In this document: positions 34,886 to 46,974 of the stretch, piece after piece | Position numbering within the stretch: the first letter of the stretch is position 1 | How the letters are laid out: every line of letters begins with the position of its first letter | Source of the DNA: Salvelinus alpinus | Taxonomy: Eukaryota; Chordata; Actinopteri; Salmoniformes; Salmonidae | Assembly: GCF_045679555.1 (NCBI RefSeq) | Contig: NC_092099.1 | Span: 9,048,576-9,112,575 of the forward strand | Length of the DNA: 64,000 bases | Reading direction: 5' to 3' | Position numbers and translations under genes: made by a program | The notes under the pieces: model-generated | The model's input: only the letters and a program-made list of their open reading frames with translations | Database searches by the model: none | What the model was told of the DNA's origin: nothing

Positions 34886-35540
34886 TAGCAACATTCTTTG
34901 GGCTTTAGCAATCTAATATTTTGAATGCTAGAATGTGAGCAAAATTATTATTATATTGTATAGAACTATAAATACAAAGAAGGCTATTAAAATACCTTTT
35001 TTTTTTTTAAACTAATGTCTGTCCCTCTGTTTTATGTCATTGGTGTTACTGCCTTGAAAATCACTCATTACAAAGATATACAAGGACCTTGAGCATTCCC
35101 TTCAGCGGCAAACGTTTATCGGGGGAGTGGTCTATATACAAGTAAATTAGAAGCTGATCACACATAGGTGTTACTACTCCTACTGGTGGTACAATGTTAT
35201 CCTGATGGTAAAAATTATTTAAAGTCATTAAGCTTTCATATTATTTGATTTAAAATGAGAAGATGTACCCAAATACATTTAAATCGATGTCTTGCCCAAA
35301 TGCCACCGCAATTCAAGAACAACCCACCAACATCTCTCCCGGTCTTCCTAGACTGCATCGCTACTCAGCTGCATCACATTGACTGAAGTCATATGGAGAC
35401 ATGCAGCCCAAGACAGTCAGGCTATGCCCTCAAGTGCTTTCATTTTTGCTTTTGTATGGCATCGTTGGGGAGAATTCCATTTAGAAGAAGTTGTCAATAC
35501 AGTACCAAAACCAAAGAGACTTTATTGCAGGATGAATTCT
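34886..35540. other. No gene seen
   Basis: AT-rich, with a poly-A/T run near 35000. No domain-bearing frame. Confidence 0.45.
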
Positions 35541-35698
35541 TACATTTACATTTTTACGTCATTTAGCAGACGCTCTTATCCAGAGCGACTTACAAATTGG
35601 AAAGTTCATACATATTCATCCTGGTCCCCCCGTGGGGAATGAACCCACAACCCTAGCGTTGCAAGCGCCATGCTCTACCAACTGAGCCACACGGGACC
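35541..35698 (-). mobile_element. tRNA-derived SINE, HpaI/SmaI-like type
   Basis: On the minus strand: CCCGTGTGGCTCAGTTGGTA (A box), GGGTTGTGGGTTCATTCCC (B box), and 3' tail TCGCTCTGGATAAGAGCGTC then TGCTAAATGACG, the well-known tail of salmonid HpaI/SmaI/FokI-type SINEs. Full head and tail are present in about 158 bases. Not a functional tRNA gene. Confidence 0.82.
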
Positions 35699-36099
35699 AA
35701 TTCTTGAGTTCAGTGTGTTTTCTATTCTCTAAGTGTTTTAAAACCACATCTTTGTAAGACATTTTCTAATGCCATAACAGGGGACTCGGAGAGGACAACT
35801 AAAAAGAACAGTGATTTAGCTTGGCTGTGGAGAGCTTAAGGCCTTCATCATACCCTCTCTCTCTTTTATTTCCAGTGTTCTTTGCATGGAGTATGCTAGC
35901 ATTTAATAGCAAATAGCTCCAACCACACCCACAGTAGGATGTTGAGCTCACTCAGCATGAGCTTTGGTTGAGATATGCCAACAAACACAGCCCAAATATC
36001 CAACATTTTTACTGCTCAGTGATGTTACTGTTGCTCGGAATGGTGTTGAGCTGTCAATCCAATACCGAGCATCACCCGTGTTTAGTTACTTTTTCACGG
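35699..36099. other. No gene seen
   Basis: Unremarkable sequence between the SINE and the foldback element. Confidence 0.4.
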
Positions 36100-36289
36100 C
36101 ACTGTTGTATTTGCCCCCTTTCTGATTTTCTCTCTTTTTCCATATTTATTATACTGAATGTTATCAGATCGTCAACCAAAACATAATATTAGATAAAGGG
36201 AACCTGCGTTTTCAAATAACCCCAAAAAAGTATAATATTTTATTTATTTAATTATGCAAAACCCAATTCCCCTGTGTTAAAAAGTAATT

Positions 36290-36598
36290 GCCGCCTTACA
36301 CTCAATAACTGGTTATGCCACCTATAGATGCAATGACTAACCAAATGCTTCCTGTAGTTGTTGATCAGTCGCATACATCGTTGTGGAGGAATTTTGTCCC
36401 ACTTTTGCATGCAGAACTGCTTTAACACAGCGATATTTGTGGGTTTTCAAGCATAAACTGCTCGTTTCAAGTCCTGCCACATCTCAATTGGGATTAGTTC
36501 TGGGCTTTGAGTAGGCCATTCAAAAACTTCAAATTTGTTGCTTTTTAACCATTTTCATGTAGACATGATTGTCTGTTTTGGATCTAGGGCTGTCCCCG
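36290..36598 (-). pseudogene. Tc1 transposase C-terminal fragment, left arm
   Basis: Minus-strand translation gives KWLKSNKFEVFEWPTQSPEL and IPIEMWQDLK, then LKQFCMQKWDKIPPQRC and an ending GGITSY*. Catalytic Glu (PIE) is present; a stop interrupts before KWLK, and one residue is missing in EM-WQDLK. Mirrors the fragment at 37745-38040. Confidence 0.8.
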
Positions 36599-37740
36599 AC
36601 AAAAAAAAAGTTGGTTGACCAAGAGGAGTGTTCCTTCGACTATTTGACTGGTCGATATTTTAAACCGTGTATTTTTACAAATGTGTTTTAATAGCATCTT
36701 CTATATGAAGGCTACTGAGCTTGTCTGGTGATTTAAGCACACTAATTAAATAATTAAGATACACAAATGACTCGAGGGAGCCAAAGATCAAGATAGCCTA
36801 ACCAGAAGAAATATACCTGTTCCCGAACCTCCTCCTGCAGCTGCTGGCCTTCACAGATTCTGCCATTACACTCCCGAAGTTGCCGGTAATAGGCTACACC
36901 AGGGGTCAACAACTTTTTCCATTTGGAGTGCCAATTTATCTTACAATTTCTACCAATCTGCGTGCCAGTTATGATTTTCATATGCACATTTTTGTGGAAC
37001 AGTTTCATTTGTTTTATAATGAAGTCTATCTCAAAATCATTGTTGTGTGAATAATACAAATGATATCTAAATTAAAATGTATAGAATTCTAAAAGTATCT
37101 TCTATTGCAATTGCCAACTATGTATAAATAGCCTACATAAAGCCAACAAATAAATAAAAACATTGCAACATGCAGGTAGAAAATATCCTGATAAAAAATA
37201 AATTACATTGGCTATGCATGACCTGTCTGCAAGGAACTTGAAACATTGTATCAACTATCAACTTGGTCCAGCCAGAAGCTTGCACTAACAAACTTGCAAT
37301 CTTGTATAAAATATTCTGGACCCTCAGTTTCCCCATGAAGTGAGCTCTGGATAGACACAACTGTAGGCTATTTGTGCAAGGGATAAGAAGTAATCAGGTA
37401 GGCGTATTTTATGACGTTTCCACCGAGCCAGAGCACAACATTCTTTTCCCCTTGCACGCCAAGTGGTTATCGGAAGGGAGAGAACTTGAAAGATTTTTCA
37501 AATAGGCTACATTGAGGAACTATTATCATTCTCAACGGATGTAAAACAGACTTTGTTTACTTGCTATTTGAGGTGAAGAAGAAATGACTTTGAGAAGCTC
37601 CACACCTCTAGTGGTGATGAGTTAAGACAATCAGAAATACTATCAGATCCCCAAATGGGCACATTTAGAAGCCTACATTTGTGCGCAGGCCAGGTAGCCT
37701 AGGCCTATTTCTATGTGTAATCAGGTGCGTGTCCTTACTC
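36590..37740. repeat. hAT-like repeat occupying the foldback core
   Basis: Starts TAGGGCTGTCCCCGACAAAA and TTGGTTGACCAAGAGGAG, a motif known from a teleost hAT-like repeat (GTTGGTCGACCAAG). Also contains ACACCAGGGGTCAACAACTT at 36896, another hAT-like terminus. No coding frame with a domain. Confidence 0.4.
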
Positions 37741-37744
37741 AACA

Positions 37745-38040
37745 TTGACAGGAGCGGTCCTGGATCATACAGCAAGACAATGATCCAAAACACATAATCA
37801 AGTCAGCATGAAAATGGCTAAAAATCAACAAATTTGACCTCATCCCAATTGAAATGTTGTGGCAGGACTTGAAACAAGCAGTTCATTCTTGAAAATCTAC
37901 AAATGTCACTGAGTTAAAGCAGTTCTGCATGGAAGAGTGGGCCAACATTCCTCCACAGCGACGTGAGAGACTGACCAACAACTACAGGAAGCGTTTGGTT
38001 GGAGTCATTGCAGCTAAAGGTGGCACAGCCAGTTATTGAG
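37745..38040 (+). pseudogene. Tc1 transposase C-terminal fragment, right arm
   Basis: Plus-strand translation reads QQDNDPKHIIKSA, stop, KWLKINKFDLIPIEMLWQDL, then HS, stop, KSTNVTELKQFCMEEWANIP and an ending GGTASY*. The second catalytic Asp (QDND) and the Glu are visible, and two in-frame stops kill it. The [10 protein letters not shown] segment is shortened. Confidence 0.83.
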
Positions 38041-38245
38041 TGTAAGTGGGCAATTACTTTTTCACACAGGGGCATTGGGTATTTCATAACTTTGTTTATG
38101 AAATAAGTATGTAATTGTGTTATTTGTTCACTCAGGTTCCTTTTATCTAATATTAGGTTTTGGTTGAAGATCTGATAACATTTAGTATCAAAAATATGGA
38201 AAGGTAGAGAATTTGAAAGGGGGCAAATACTTTTTCACAGCACTG

Positions 38246-40195
38246 TATGTCTTTGTAACACCCTTCTTGGAAAAATGTTTTTTTTCCAAACTGGATGAAA
38301 GTTTCTGGGTATATTTTATCCAACAAACATCCTGCTATGTTAGCCTCCCCATGAAAGCCAATTGTGCCTCACCCCAAATGTTCTGGCCATCTTCACTGTG
38401 TCTAACAAGCTGAGGTCCTAGGCACTCATTGTTTATGGTTGCGCTATTGACCCAGTGCAGGTCAGGGCATTCTGGAACGCTGGCGCGACCTCTCTCGGGT
38501 TCTGGATCCAAGGGATTATGTGTCAGCCTGGACACTGCAGTGCCTTACTGTCTCAGGCCGAAGTTATCTATTACGTTCTCTCTCTCTGGTAGAGTGGGTC
38601 CCGGCTTTTTTTCTTTGCCATTGTAAGTTTGGTTATATAAATGGATTGTGGGAGGCCACATTGTACGTTTCATTTGAGTTCTGATCATGCTTTCCCTGGC
38701 ATGTTTATTTTGCTTCGCTGTCTCATGTGCTTTGGCTGAAGACCCGTTTCTTTTCCCTGAAGTTGTTGAAAGTCGTCAAAGAATTCATGAGGCCGGATTA
38801 GAATTTCAGTGTCGTTGATCTTGAGGCATGCGTGTTATTTTCTGCTTCTTTTCACCGTTGCTTCATCACACTGGCATGCGGCAGGAATGTGCTCCCAGGG
38901 CGAATGGAACAAAAATGAAATGACAATAAACCAGAAGCTTTTTAACTAGCGGTCTTTTTCAGTGACATTTAGTGAAGTCATCCCAGTTGTAACATTTACC
39001 AAACTGAGACGGAGATGAATCCTTGTCAACAGCAAACAGGTGATCGAAACCCATCAAGCATGGGTCAGCTTTGAACTGCTGTGGATGTGACCTTTGACCA
39101 ATACAGGTTAACACAGCAATGAGACCGGATTGACAACACAGTCCTACATATTAGGAAAGGGATTCTCTACAGACCTTCTGTATGACCCATGATAATGCAG
39201 GTCTTTGCTGACCTTATTCGATATTGGATAAAGGGCCACATAACTTTTGATAATGTTATCGGGATGGTCTTTTATTTGAACAAGCCATTCCTCGGTCAAC
39301 AGGTTGTTCCCCCTAGGAGCCAGGAGCTAAGACCTTTCACTGGTCCACTTGAAAGATAGCGGAAACCTTGTCCACTTCTTTAGAGTTAATCCTTTTCCAT
39401 TTCTAGAACAGTCCTAGGTTGCATCTGAAATGGCACTCTACTCTCTACATACTTCAAGTGCAACAGTCTCCACTTGAAGGCCTTTGTCCATGTTAGACTT
39501 GGGTGGCGATGCCTGGCTGGGTGACATGTACATTTTGCTTGGCGTTTTGTAACTGGGTTGAATCCCTGGCCAGGTCGAGCTAACTCATGTCGATCCAGCA
39601 TGCACACACATACGCACATGTCTGAGCCAGGCCCCCCCCCCCCCCCCCTCTTCTCTCCACTCTCCCGCTGTGAGTAATTGCTGGCAGGCCAAGCCGGGGG
39701 GATCTTGCGTCAATAAATCGACATGAAGGGCAACTCCCCTGCCTAGAACACAAACACAGAGAGGGCGAAGCGCTGAGAAGAGAGGCCCAAGCCAGCCCTA
39801 GTTAAAGGCCCTCGCAGGCCTACGAACTTACATAGTATGTGAAATATGAGCGTGCTGGTTTTATTGGGTGTGGATACATTGTGAAGAAGCTGTTCCAGAG
39901 ACGGTTCAGATGTGTGGTCCAACGTGAGGGTAGGTCTGAGCTGATATTTTATCTGTTTTTAAGCGCAGAACATAACGTTTTTTTATTAGATTTGGATGCT
40001 CGTAGGACCCCTTAAATGTTGTGATTCAAGCAAGGCCTACGTTTTATCCAATGCTTTTGAAGTTGTAACCTTGCCAGTGTTGTCGATGCTGATCGACAAT
40101 TCACTGTTATTCCCCCAAAAGAACATTGCCACTTCTCTTTGCGCAGGATCCCACTTCTGTCACATATGCGCTGTGCACCCATTGGTGTATGACAC
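38246..40195. other. No gene seen in about 2 kb
   Basis: Includes a 17-base poly-C run at 39632-39648. Mostly unique-looking sequence without domain-bearing frames or clear transposons. Confidence 0.4.
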
Positions 40196-40202
40196 TGAAA
40201 TA

Positions 40203-40226
40203 AAATCAATCAATCAATCAATCAAT
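40203..40226. repeat. (AATC)n short tandem repeat
   Basis: Five to six AATC units. Confidence 0.9.
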
Positions 40227-41459
40227 GTTCCACCTGCTCCCCACCAGCAAAGGGTTGCCAGTTCTTGAGGAGAGAGTACACTGGATAGACTGAGACGAGT
40301 CAGCTTGGGTTGCCAGGTCTTTCGGAGAGTATATCAGCTTGGGGGATAACCAAGAGAATGACGGTTCGTTAAGCACCTTGAGTCCTGTTTTGACTCTCGA
40401 TCTGTGGCAGATGGTTGTAAATAATTAATGTCAAGTTTGTGGGAAGTGCATGGCCAAGTGCAGATTTATCCTCAATATTATTCCATATCAGAGAGAGAAA
40501 ATGATTCAGAGACTTTTTAGGACTAATCTTACAAGGAATTGTAAACAACGAATAGCAAAGAACACGGACTCCTGTAATCTCACTCTGCAATATTAAGCAA
40601 AAGGGAATGCTGCTAATTGAGTACCAGTTTGTTAAAATCTTTTTTGGAGGAGTTTGATACTTTCCGTTCCATGTTAGAATAACTTGGGGGACCATCACTG
40701 GCATCACAAGACTAGTCATTTATTTTGAGAAGCACGATTTTGGGATGTCAACACCGTTTGCTCCCTTTACGACATTAAGAAGATACTTGCACTGAAATGT
40801 GTTTTACAAATTACTTTTTAAAATTGCATTTGCTCACACAAAAAAAACAAAAGAGAATGGGAAGTTTTGCTTCTAAAGTGTTTTAGTGTTTTTGTTATGT
40901 TTTAGTCAAATACAAAAAGAGGTGGTGTGGGAGAGGATCAAACAACAAGCGGTTGTAGGGGTTAAAAGGGTAAGGAGATGGTGAGGCTAGTTGTTATCTA
41001 CAGAAAGGGTTTGGCAAAGACACAGCTGATACATGGAGCTGGGTACATAAGTATATGTAGCAATCAACTAGTTGGGTCCGGTGACATTTCAAGCCCCATT
41101 TACCCCACACTGATATGTGACTACCCTTCGTTGCCATGTGACAGCAGCTTCACAAGAGTAGTATATTGTTATTGATTTTGAGACAATAGCTTACAATATA
41201 GTGGTATAAATGTACAGTAGTTACCCATAATACCCCACATAGGGAGAGTTTACATCAGTTTTGACGTCTTTTCAAAGTGTCACCTCATCATCGGAAAGAC
41301 GCAGTTAATCCATTTCACTAGGTCACCCCAGTTTAGTTGGAGCATTTAGAATTTAGTTTCTGCTCCTTCACTGCATCCCAAAAAACTAAATCTCCTCTGT
41401 CTGTCACTCTAACTCTCAATCTTTCTCTCTTTCTATCTTTCTCTCTTTCTTTCTTTTTA
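40227..41459. other. No gene seen
   Basis: No domain-bearing frame. A CT-rich tract (TTTCTCTC/TTTCTTTC) at 41415-41457 precedes the next stretch. Confidence 0.4.
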
Positions 41460-41900
41460 ATCGAATAATGACTTGCTCTGGGAGCAATCAAAAGCCTGCA
41501 GTGGTGGATTACAGTGGTTGTCTAGTCTCTGGCCCGTGCGACTGGAAAGCGAAGCGTTATCTTCAAAAGAGGGGCTTAACCTCCACCACCCCTCCTAGAA
41601 GAGTCCTCATTCACTGGGGCAAAGGCCCAAGAAAAGGCTCCCCGATGTTAATTGATATAATTCAGGGAAGAGGTTTAAAATGCTGCTTCAATATGATTGA
41701 AGTTAATCAAGGAGGCGGCTTCATATATCAAACCTTGAACAATTTTTTTCCCCTTTTACGGATGCCTCACGTTCAGTTTCTTGGTTTCTTTCAACCAGCA
41801 AATAATTCATGTATCGACCGATTTTCAAAACTGCTCGAGGGATAGAAATAGCGTTCCCTTGTATCTTGAGTAGATCGTTTGAACATCACAAAAATATTTT
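41460..41900. promoter_or_regulatory. Unique, possibly conserved non-coding stretch
   Basis: Contains TTAATTGATATAATTCAGGG, GATTGAAGTTAATCAAGG and GCAAATAATTCATGTATCG, dense in homeodomain-like cores. A 125-codon frame (41468-41845, starting MTCSGSNQKPAVVDYSGC) is the longest plus-strand non-repeat frame in this part but shows no recognisable domain. Either a conserved enhancer or chance; coding is less likely. Confidence 0.2.
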
Positions 41901-42534
41901 GATTCTCATTCATCCTCTACTTTGGAAAAATGTCCTCAATGGAAAGATGGAAATGAAGGCATAGTAAGAGTGGGACCAGACTAAACAAATCCTCTGGAGA
42001 ACAATGGAGCTGACTGTGGAGTTGAGATTATACTGCCTCATCATAGTCCCTCTCTTACAGTTTTCCATAATATTCCATTCAGCTAATCTCATTAGAGGAT
42101 GAACCAAGCAGCCATATTGTCTTTGTAATGAATTTAGTGAATGCTCAAGGCACTGCTATGCCAAAAGGGAAGTTTACAATTAAATCATTTTTCAAAAAAT
42201 CTCAAGATTCAGTGTGCTATTGTTACAAATAAGTATTAGGATGCGGTTAATCTTCCTTTGTGGTTGTTTAAAAGAAGAGTTTGTTCATTAGACCAGCTAT
42301 AGGCTAGCACAGATGCAGCCCACCCCAGCGCTGCAACAGCAGAAACTAGCCATCACACAAATGGCAGTTAGGAACAGGCAACAACTTCAGACTAACCCAT
42401 GAGGACTGACGTCTGTTTTAAAGCATACTAAGTGCAAACGTTCGGTTTGTCTCCAGACCAGGGTTCAAATAGTTTTCCTTCAAATACAGTGAGCCTTTCA
42501 TTGAGCCTTTCCTACCTGCTTGGAGTGCCATATG
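41901..42534. other. No gene seen
   Basis: Nothing recognisable before the Gypsy element; ends with the 5-base target copy ATATG at 42530-42534. Confidence 0.45.
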
Positions 42535-42767
42535 TGTCAAGTGTCAGTGTGCAGCGGGTAGGACGGAGTCAGGCGCAGGACACAGAACTGAGTAAAAAAA
42601 ACGTACTTTACGCGAATAAACCACAAATTAATTCCACGCAGGGAAAATACTCCAGCTCACAGAAATAGCGAACACTTAACAACAAACAAACACGCACAAA
42701 ACAAAGTGGGAACCAGAGGGTTAAATAGGGAATAAATAATAATGTAATTGAAAGCAGGTGTGTACAA

Positions 42768-43292
42768 TCAAGACAAAACAAATGGACAATGAAACGTAGA
42801 TCGGTGGCGGCTAGAAAGCCGGTGACGTCGACCGCTGAACGCCACCCGAACAAGGAGAGACATCAACTTCGGAAGTCGTGACAGTACCCCTGGAGCAGTG
42901 CGCTGACACCGGCCTCGGGGATGACCCGGAGGACGAGGCACAGGACGATCCGGGTGGAGACGGTGAAATTCTTGCAGTAAGGAAGGGTCCAGGATGTCCT
43001 CCACCGGCACCCAGCATCTCTCCTCCAGACCATACCCTTCCCACTCCACGAGGTACTGAAGGCCCCTCGCCCGACACCTTGAGTCCATGATGGCTCGAAC
43101 AGTATACGCCGGGGCCCCCTCGATGTCCAGAGGGGGCGGAGGAACCTCCCACACCTCAGACTTCTGGAGCGGACCAGCCACCACCAGCCTGAGGAGAGAC
43201 ACATGGAACGAGCGGTTAATACGGTAATCAGGGGGGAGCTGTAACCTATAACAAACCTCGTTCAGTCTCCTCAGGACTTTAAATGGCCCCAC
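42768..43292 (-). pseudogene. Gypsy integrase C-terminus with chromodomain (element 2)
   Basis: Open frame with the [19 protein letters not shown] segment (GPY/F-type module), then [11 protein letters not shown], then the chromodomain [56 protein letters not shown]. The frame runs on into the 3' LTR. Equivalent to 32486-32848 but in a diverged family member with different LTRs. Confidence 0.88.
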
Positions 43293-44424
43293 AAACCGCG
43301 GACCCAGCTTCCGGCAGGGCAGGTGAAGGGGCAGGTTTCAGGTCGAGAGCCAGACCCGGAACCCCCGGGTGGCGGTCGGCGCTTGCCTTCTGCCGCCTGA
43401 TGGCCTGTTGCAGGTGCAGATGGGCAGCGTCCCATGTCTCCTCCAAGCGCCGAAACCATTCATCCACCGCAGGTGCCTCGATCTGGCTCTGATGACACGG
43501 TGCCAGGAACGGCTGATAACCTAGTACACACTGAAAAGGAGATAGGTTAGTGGAGGAGTGGCGAAGGGAGTTTTGGGCCATCTCTGCCCAGGGGATGAAA
43601 GCCGCCCACTCCCCCGGCCGGTCCAGGCAATAGGACCGCAGAAACCTACCCACATCCTGGTTAACTCTCTCCACCTGCCCGTTACTCTCAGGGTGAAAAC
43701 CTGATGTGAGGCTGACCGAGACCCCCAGGCATTTCATAAACGCCCTCCAGACCCTAGACGTGAACTGGGGACCCCGATCAGAAACTATATCCTCATGCAC
43801 CCCGTAGTGCCGGAAGACGTGGGTGAACAGGGCCTCCGCAGTCTGTAGAGCCGTAGGGAGACCCGGGCAAAGGAAGGAGACGGCAGGACTTAGAAAACCG
43901 ATCCACAACGACCAGGATCGTGGTGTTCCCTGTGACGGAGGAAGATCCGTCACGAAATCCACCAATAGGTGTGACCACGGCCGTTGTGGAACGGGTAGGG
44001 GTTGTAATTTCCCTCTGGGCAGGTGTCTAGGTGCCTTGCACTGGGCGCACACCGAGCAGGAGGAAACATAAACTCTCACGTCCTTAGCTAAAGTGGGCCA
44101 CCAGTACTTCCCACTAAGACAGCGCACTGTCCGACCGATGCCAGGATGACCAGAGGATGGTGACGTGTGGGCCCAACAGATCAAATGGTCGCGGACATCA
44201 GACGGAACGTACAGACGCCCAACTGGATACTGGGTGGGAGTGGGCTCTGTACGTAACGCCCGCTCGGTGTCCGCGTCCACCTCCCCATACCACCAGTGCC
44301 ACCAGGCAAGAAGCCGGAAGTATGGGAGTGGGATCCGTGGACCGCTCCTCTGTGTCGTATATCCGGGAAAGTGCGTCTGCCTTAGCGTTCTGGGAACCTG
44401 GTCTGTAGGATAGGGTGAAAACAA
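43279..44424 (-). pseudogene. Gypsy integrase (element 2)
   Basis: A 381-codon open stretch. The HHCC zinc-binding domain is visible (WAHTSPSSGHPGIGRTV, then SSCSVCAQCK), followed by the catalytic core with Asp in LLVDFVTDLP, Asp in IVSDRGPQFTSR and Glu in SNGQVERVNQDVG. Between the first two Asp residues, about 25 residues are out of frame through two compensating shifts (about 43950 and 43860); the normal sequence appears in the alternative frame (TTILVVVDRFSKSC). The C-terminus shifts again before the chromodomain. Inactive, but only lightly damaged. Confidence 0.88.
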
Positions 44425-44932
44425 AATGGGTGAAAAACATGGCCCAACTTGCCTGGCGAGGGTTCAGTCTCCTCACCGCCCGGATGTACTCCAGATTGCG
44501 GTGGTCAGTCCAAATGAGGAACGGGTGTTTAGCCCCCTCAAGCCAATGCCTCCACGCCTTCAGAGCCTTGACGACAGCCAGCAGCTCCCGGTCCCCTACA
44601 TCATAGTTTCGCTCTGCCGGGCTGAGCTTCTTCGAAAAGAAAGCACAGGGGCGGAGCTTTGGTGGCGTACCCGAGTGCTGAGACAGCACAGCTCCTATCC
44701 CAGCCTCGGACGCATCCACTTCCACTATAAATGCCAAGGAGGGATCAGGATGAGCCAGCACGGGAGCCGAGGTAAACAGAGCCTTCAGGTGACCAAAAGC
44801 CCTGTCCGCCCCAGCTGACCACTGCAGTCGCACCGGTCCCCCCTTCAGCAATGAGGTAATGGGAGCCGCTACCTGACCAAAGCCCCGGATTAACCTCCGG
44901 TAGTAGCTGGCAAACCCTGAGAACCGCTGCAC
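44198..44932 (-). pseudogene. Gypsy RNase H domain (element 2)
   Basis: Open minus-strand frame: [13 protein letters not shown] (connection), then RNase H with [16 protein letters not shown] (first Asp), [20 protein letters not shown] (Glu) and [11 protein letters not shown] (Asp), and [16 protein letters not shown] toward integrase. The acidic triad is preserved. It normally removes the RNA template during reverse transcription. The frame changes at the end before integrase, and the upstream RT is broken. Confidence 0.87.
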
Positions 44933-45518
44933 CTCCTTTACCGTAGTTGGAGTCGGTCAATTACGCACGGCTGAAATGCGGTCATTTTCCATTTCCACCC
45001 CTGACGCGGAAAGGCGGTACCCTAGGAAGGAGACGGACTGTTGGAAGAACAGACATTTCTCAGCCTTGACGTACAGGTCATGCTCCAACAGTCAACCAAG
45101 CACCCTGCTACCAGGGACACATGCTCGGTGCGTGTAGCGGAGTATATCAAAATGTCATCTATATACACCACTACACCCTGCCCATGCAGGTCCCTGAGAA
45201 TCTCGTCTTCAAAGGATTGGAAGACTGATGGAGCATTTATCAACCCGTACGTCATGACGAGGTACTCATAGTGCCCAGAGGTGGTACTAAATGCCGTCTT
45301 CCACTCATCCCCCTCCCGGATATGCACCAGGTTGTAAGCGCTCCTGAGATCCAATTTTGTGAAGAAGCGCGCCCCGTGCAACTCTGTCACACTGGCTATG
45401 AGAGGCAGCGGGTAACTGCCAAGATTTTGGAGCATCGTCGTGTGCTGCTGGACGCGCTCCTCCACCGGTAACGGAGGACTGGGTGTACCTGCTGACTCCA
45501 TATTTAGGTGCGTGTTTC
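44933..45518 (-). pseudogene. Fused gag start and reverse transcriptase remnant
   Basis: The minus-strand frame entering from the LTR starts with a gag-like [20 protein letters not shown] and after about eight residues continues as [20 protein letters not shown] and [12 protein letters not shown], the reverse transcriptase palm, so a deletion joins gag to RT in frame. The catalytic YIDD motif ([12 protein letters not shown]) is intact near 45160. A frameshift near 45115 and in-frame stops near 45090 and 44955 follow; the thumb ([19 protein letters not shown]) is readable in another frame. Inactive. Confidence 0.85.
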
Positions 45519-45857
45519 TGTCAAGTGTCAGTGAGGCAGGGGGTAGGACGGAGTCAGGCGCAGGACACAGAACTGAGTAAAAAAACATACTTTACTCGTA
45601 TAAACCACAAAATAATTCCACGCAGGGAAAATACTCCAGCTTACAGAAATAGCGAACACTTAACAACGAACAAACACGCACAAAACCATGTGGGAACCAG
45701 AGGGTTAAATAGGGAATAAATAATAATGTAATTGAAAGCAGGTGTGTACAATCAAGACAAAACAAATGGACAATGAAACGTAGATCGGTGGAGGCTAAAA
45801 AGCCGGTGACGTCGACCGCCGAACGCGGAGAGGCACCAATTTCGGCGGAAATTGACA

Positions 45858-46970
45858 ATATGGGCAGGCTTGTACTTTTGGGACTATTCCACTGGCTACA
45901 TTGTGCCAGGCAAACTCAATCAAATGCAGCTAAATGCATCTGAAAAAAGATATATATTTAAACCCATGTCTTGTTGTCTCTTAATTTCCCATCCCCCACC
46001 ATGTATAGTAAACAATCAAAATTGACCTCCAGTCAGGTTGGTTACCTCAGGAAACGAGGGTGGAATCTGGGATAGGGTTCAAACCGGGACAGGGAGCTGT
46101 GGCAGGAGCAGGTGGGGTGAGGACATAATACTAGGCTTCTTGTGGAAAATAAAATACCCCCCCTTCCCCACTCCGGTTACACAATCTCAATAGGCTAGGC
46201 TCACGGCACCCTGGGTTCGAACATTTCCAGGTACTAATCCCAAGGATAGCCCCGCAACGAAGACCTTCAAACTCCTGGCAGCCTGGAGAACTGTATCCTT
46301 TTTTTGTTAGTGTTTCCCCTGTTAAGCCCTCCACCATGAGTAGTTCCTACTCTGTTGAACGTGTCTTAAATGGATCGCACAGAGAACTGGGAAACATCTC
46401 TGATGGAGAATTCAACTCAATTCAAGGTAAATCAACATAAACAGTCGGAAGGGAAATGGTGAAATAGCTGGCAGGGTTTGCCATTGTTTCAATGATGGAG
46501 CCATTTCCTTCTGAAGCACTAGAACAATACCACTGGCAGCAGAGCAACCAGCGACAGAAGCCTCATCGTCCATACTCATCCTGACATGCACACACATGCA
46601 CTTGCTTGCATGAGTGGATTGTATTGCATACGTGTTTTATGTTGCATGGTGCTCATGTGTTTTTTTCAGTCTGTCTAGGGTATGGTCGACATGGGCTCTC
46701 TGCCTCCACTCGCTTGTTCCTTGCATCTGCGTGATTTTATGTGTTTCTTGTACGTGTGTGTGTGGCGTTTTGCTGTCACAGCTGTTGTCCGTATGGTCAC
46801 CATGAAACCCCCACATTCTTCTGCTCTTCCCTTGCCTGGGTGTGTTTTGATTGGGCACCAGCGGCTTCGGCGGGCCCCCTCTGTCCATGGGAGCCCCAGG
46901 GTGGAGCGCCAGCACCACTGTTGTCTTTACCCAGGGATCTCTCTCTTCCTCCTTCTCCCTCCCTATCCCT
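45858..46970. other. No gene seen
   Basis: Unrecognised sequence. Overlapping 60-130 codon frames on both strands at 46614-47077 have no known domain. A 7-base poly-C run lies near 46156. Confidence 0.4.
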
Positions 46971-46974
46971 CTCC

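Larger units (their letters stand above)
36100..38245. mobile_element. Foldback derivative of a Tc1-like element with inserted core
   Basis: The right arm (37745-38245) ends GGGGGCAAATACTTTTTCACAG then CACTG. The left arm (about 36100-36598) starts near GTATTTGCCCCCTTT. Both arms contain the same 3' third of a Tc1 transposase in opposite orientations, so the structure is a palindrome with arms of about 500 bases rather than one intact transposon. Between the arms (36590-37740) lies unrelated hAT-like repeat sequence. Both arm borders fall at the same transposase position, next to a GGATC. Confidence 0.7.
42535..45857 (-). mobile_element. Ty3/Gypsy (chromovirus-type) element 2 with both LTRs, internally deleted
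   Basis: Two LTRs, 42535-42883 (349 bp) and 45519-45857 (339 bp), both starting TGTCAAGTGTCAGTG and ending TGACA, share long identical stretches. Flanking ATATG copies (42530-42534, 45858-45862) are an exact 5-bp target-site duplication. Coding sense is minus: the start of gag is fused to mid reverse transcriptase, then RNase H, integrase and a chromodomain. Most of gag, the protease and the first part of reverse transcriptase are deleted. The internal region is only about 2.6 kb, so the element is non-autonomous. Confidence 0.9.

Noticed and set aside
41468..41845. 125-codon plus-strand open frame
   Set aside because: No domain recognised; composition fits a non-coding island better. Mentioned only as part of a candidate regulatory stretch.
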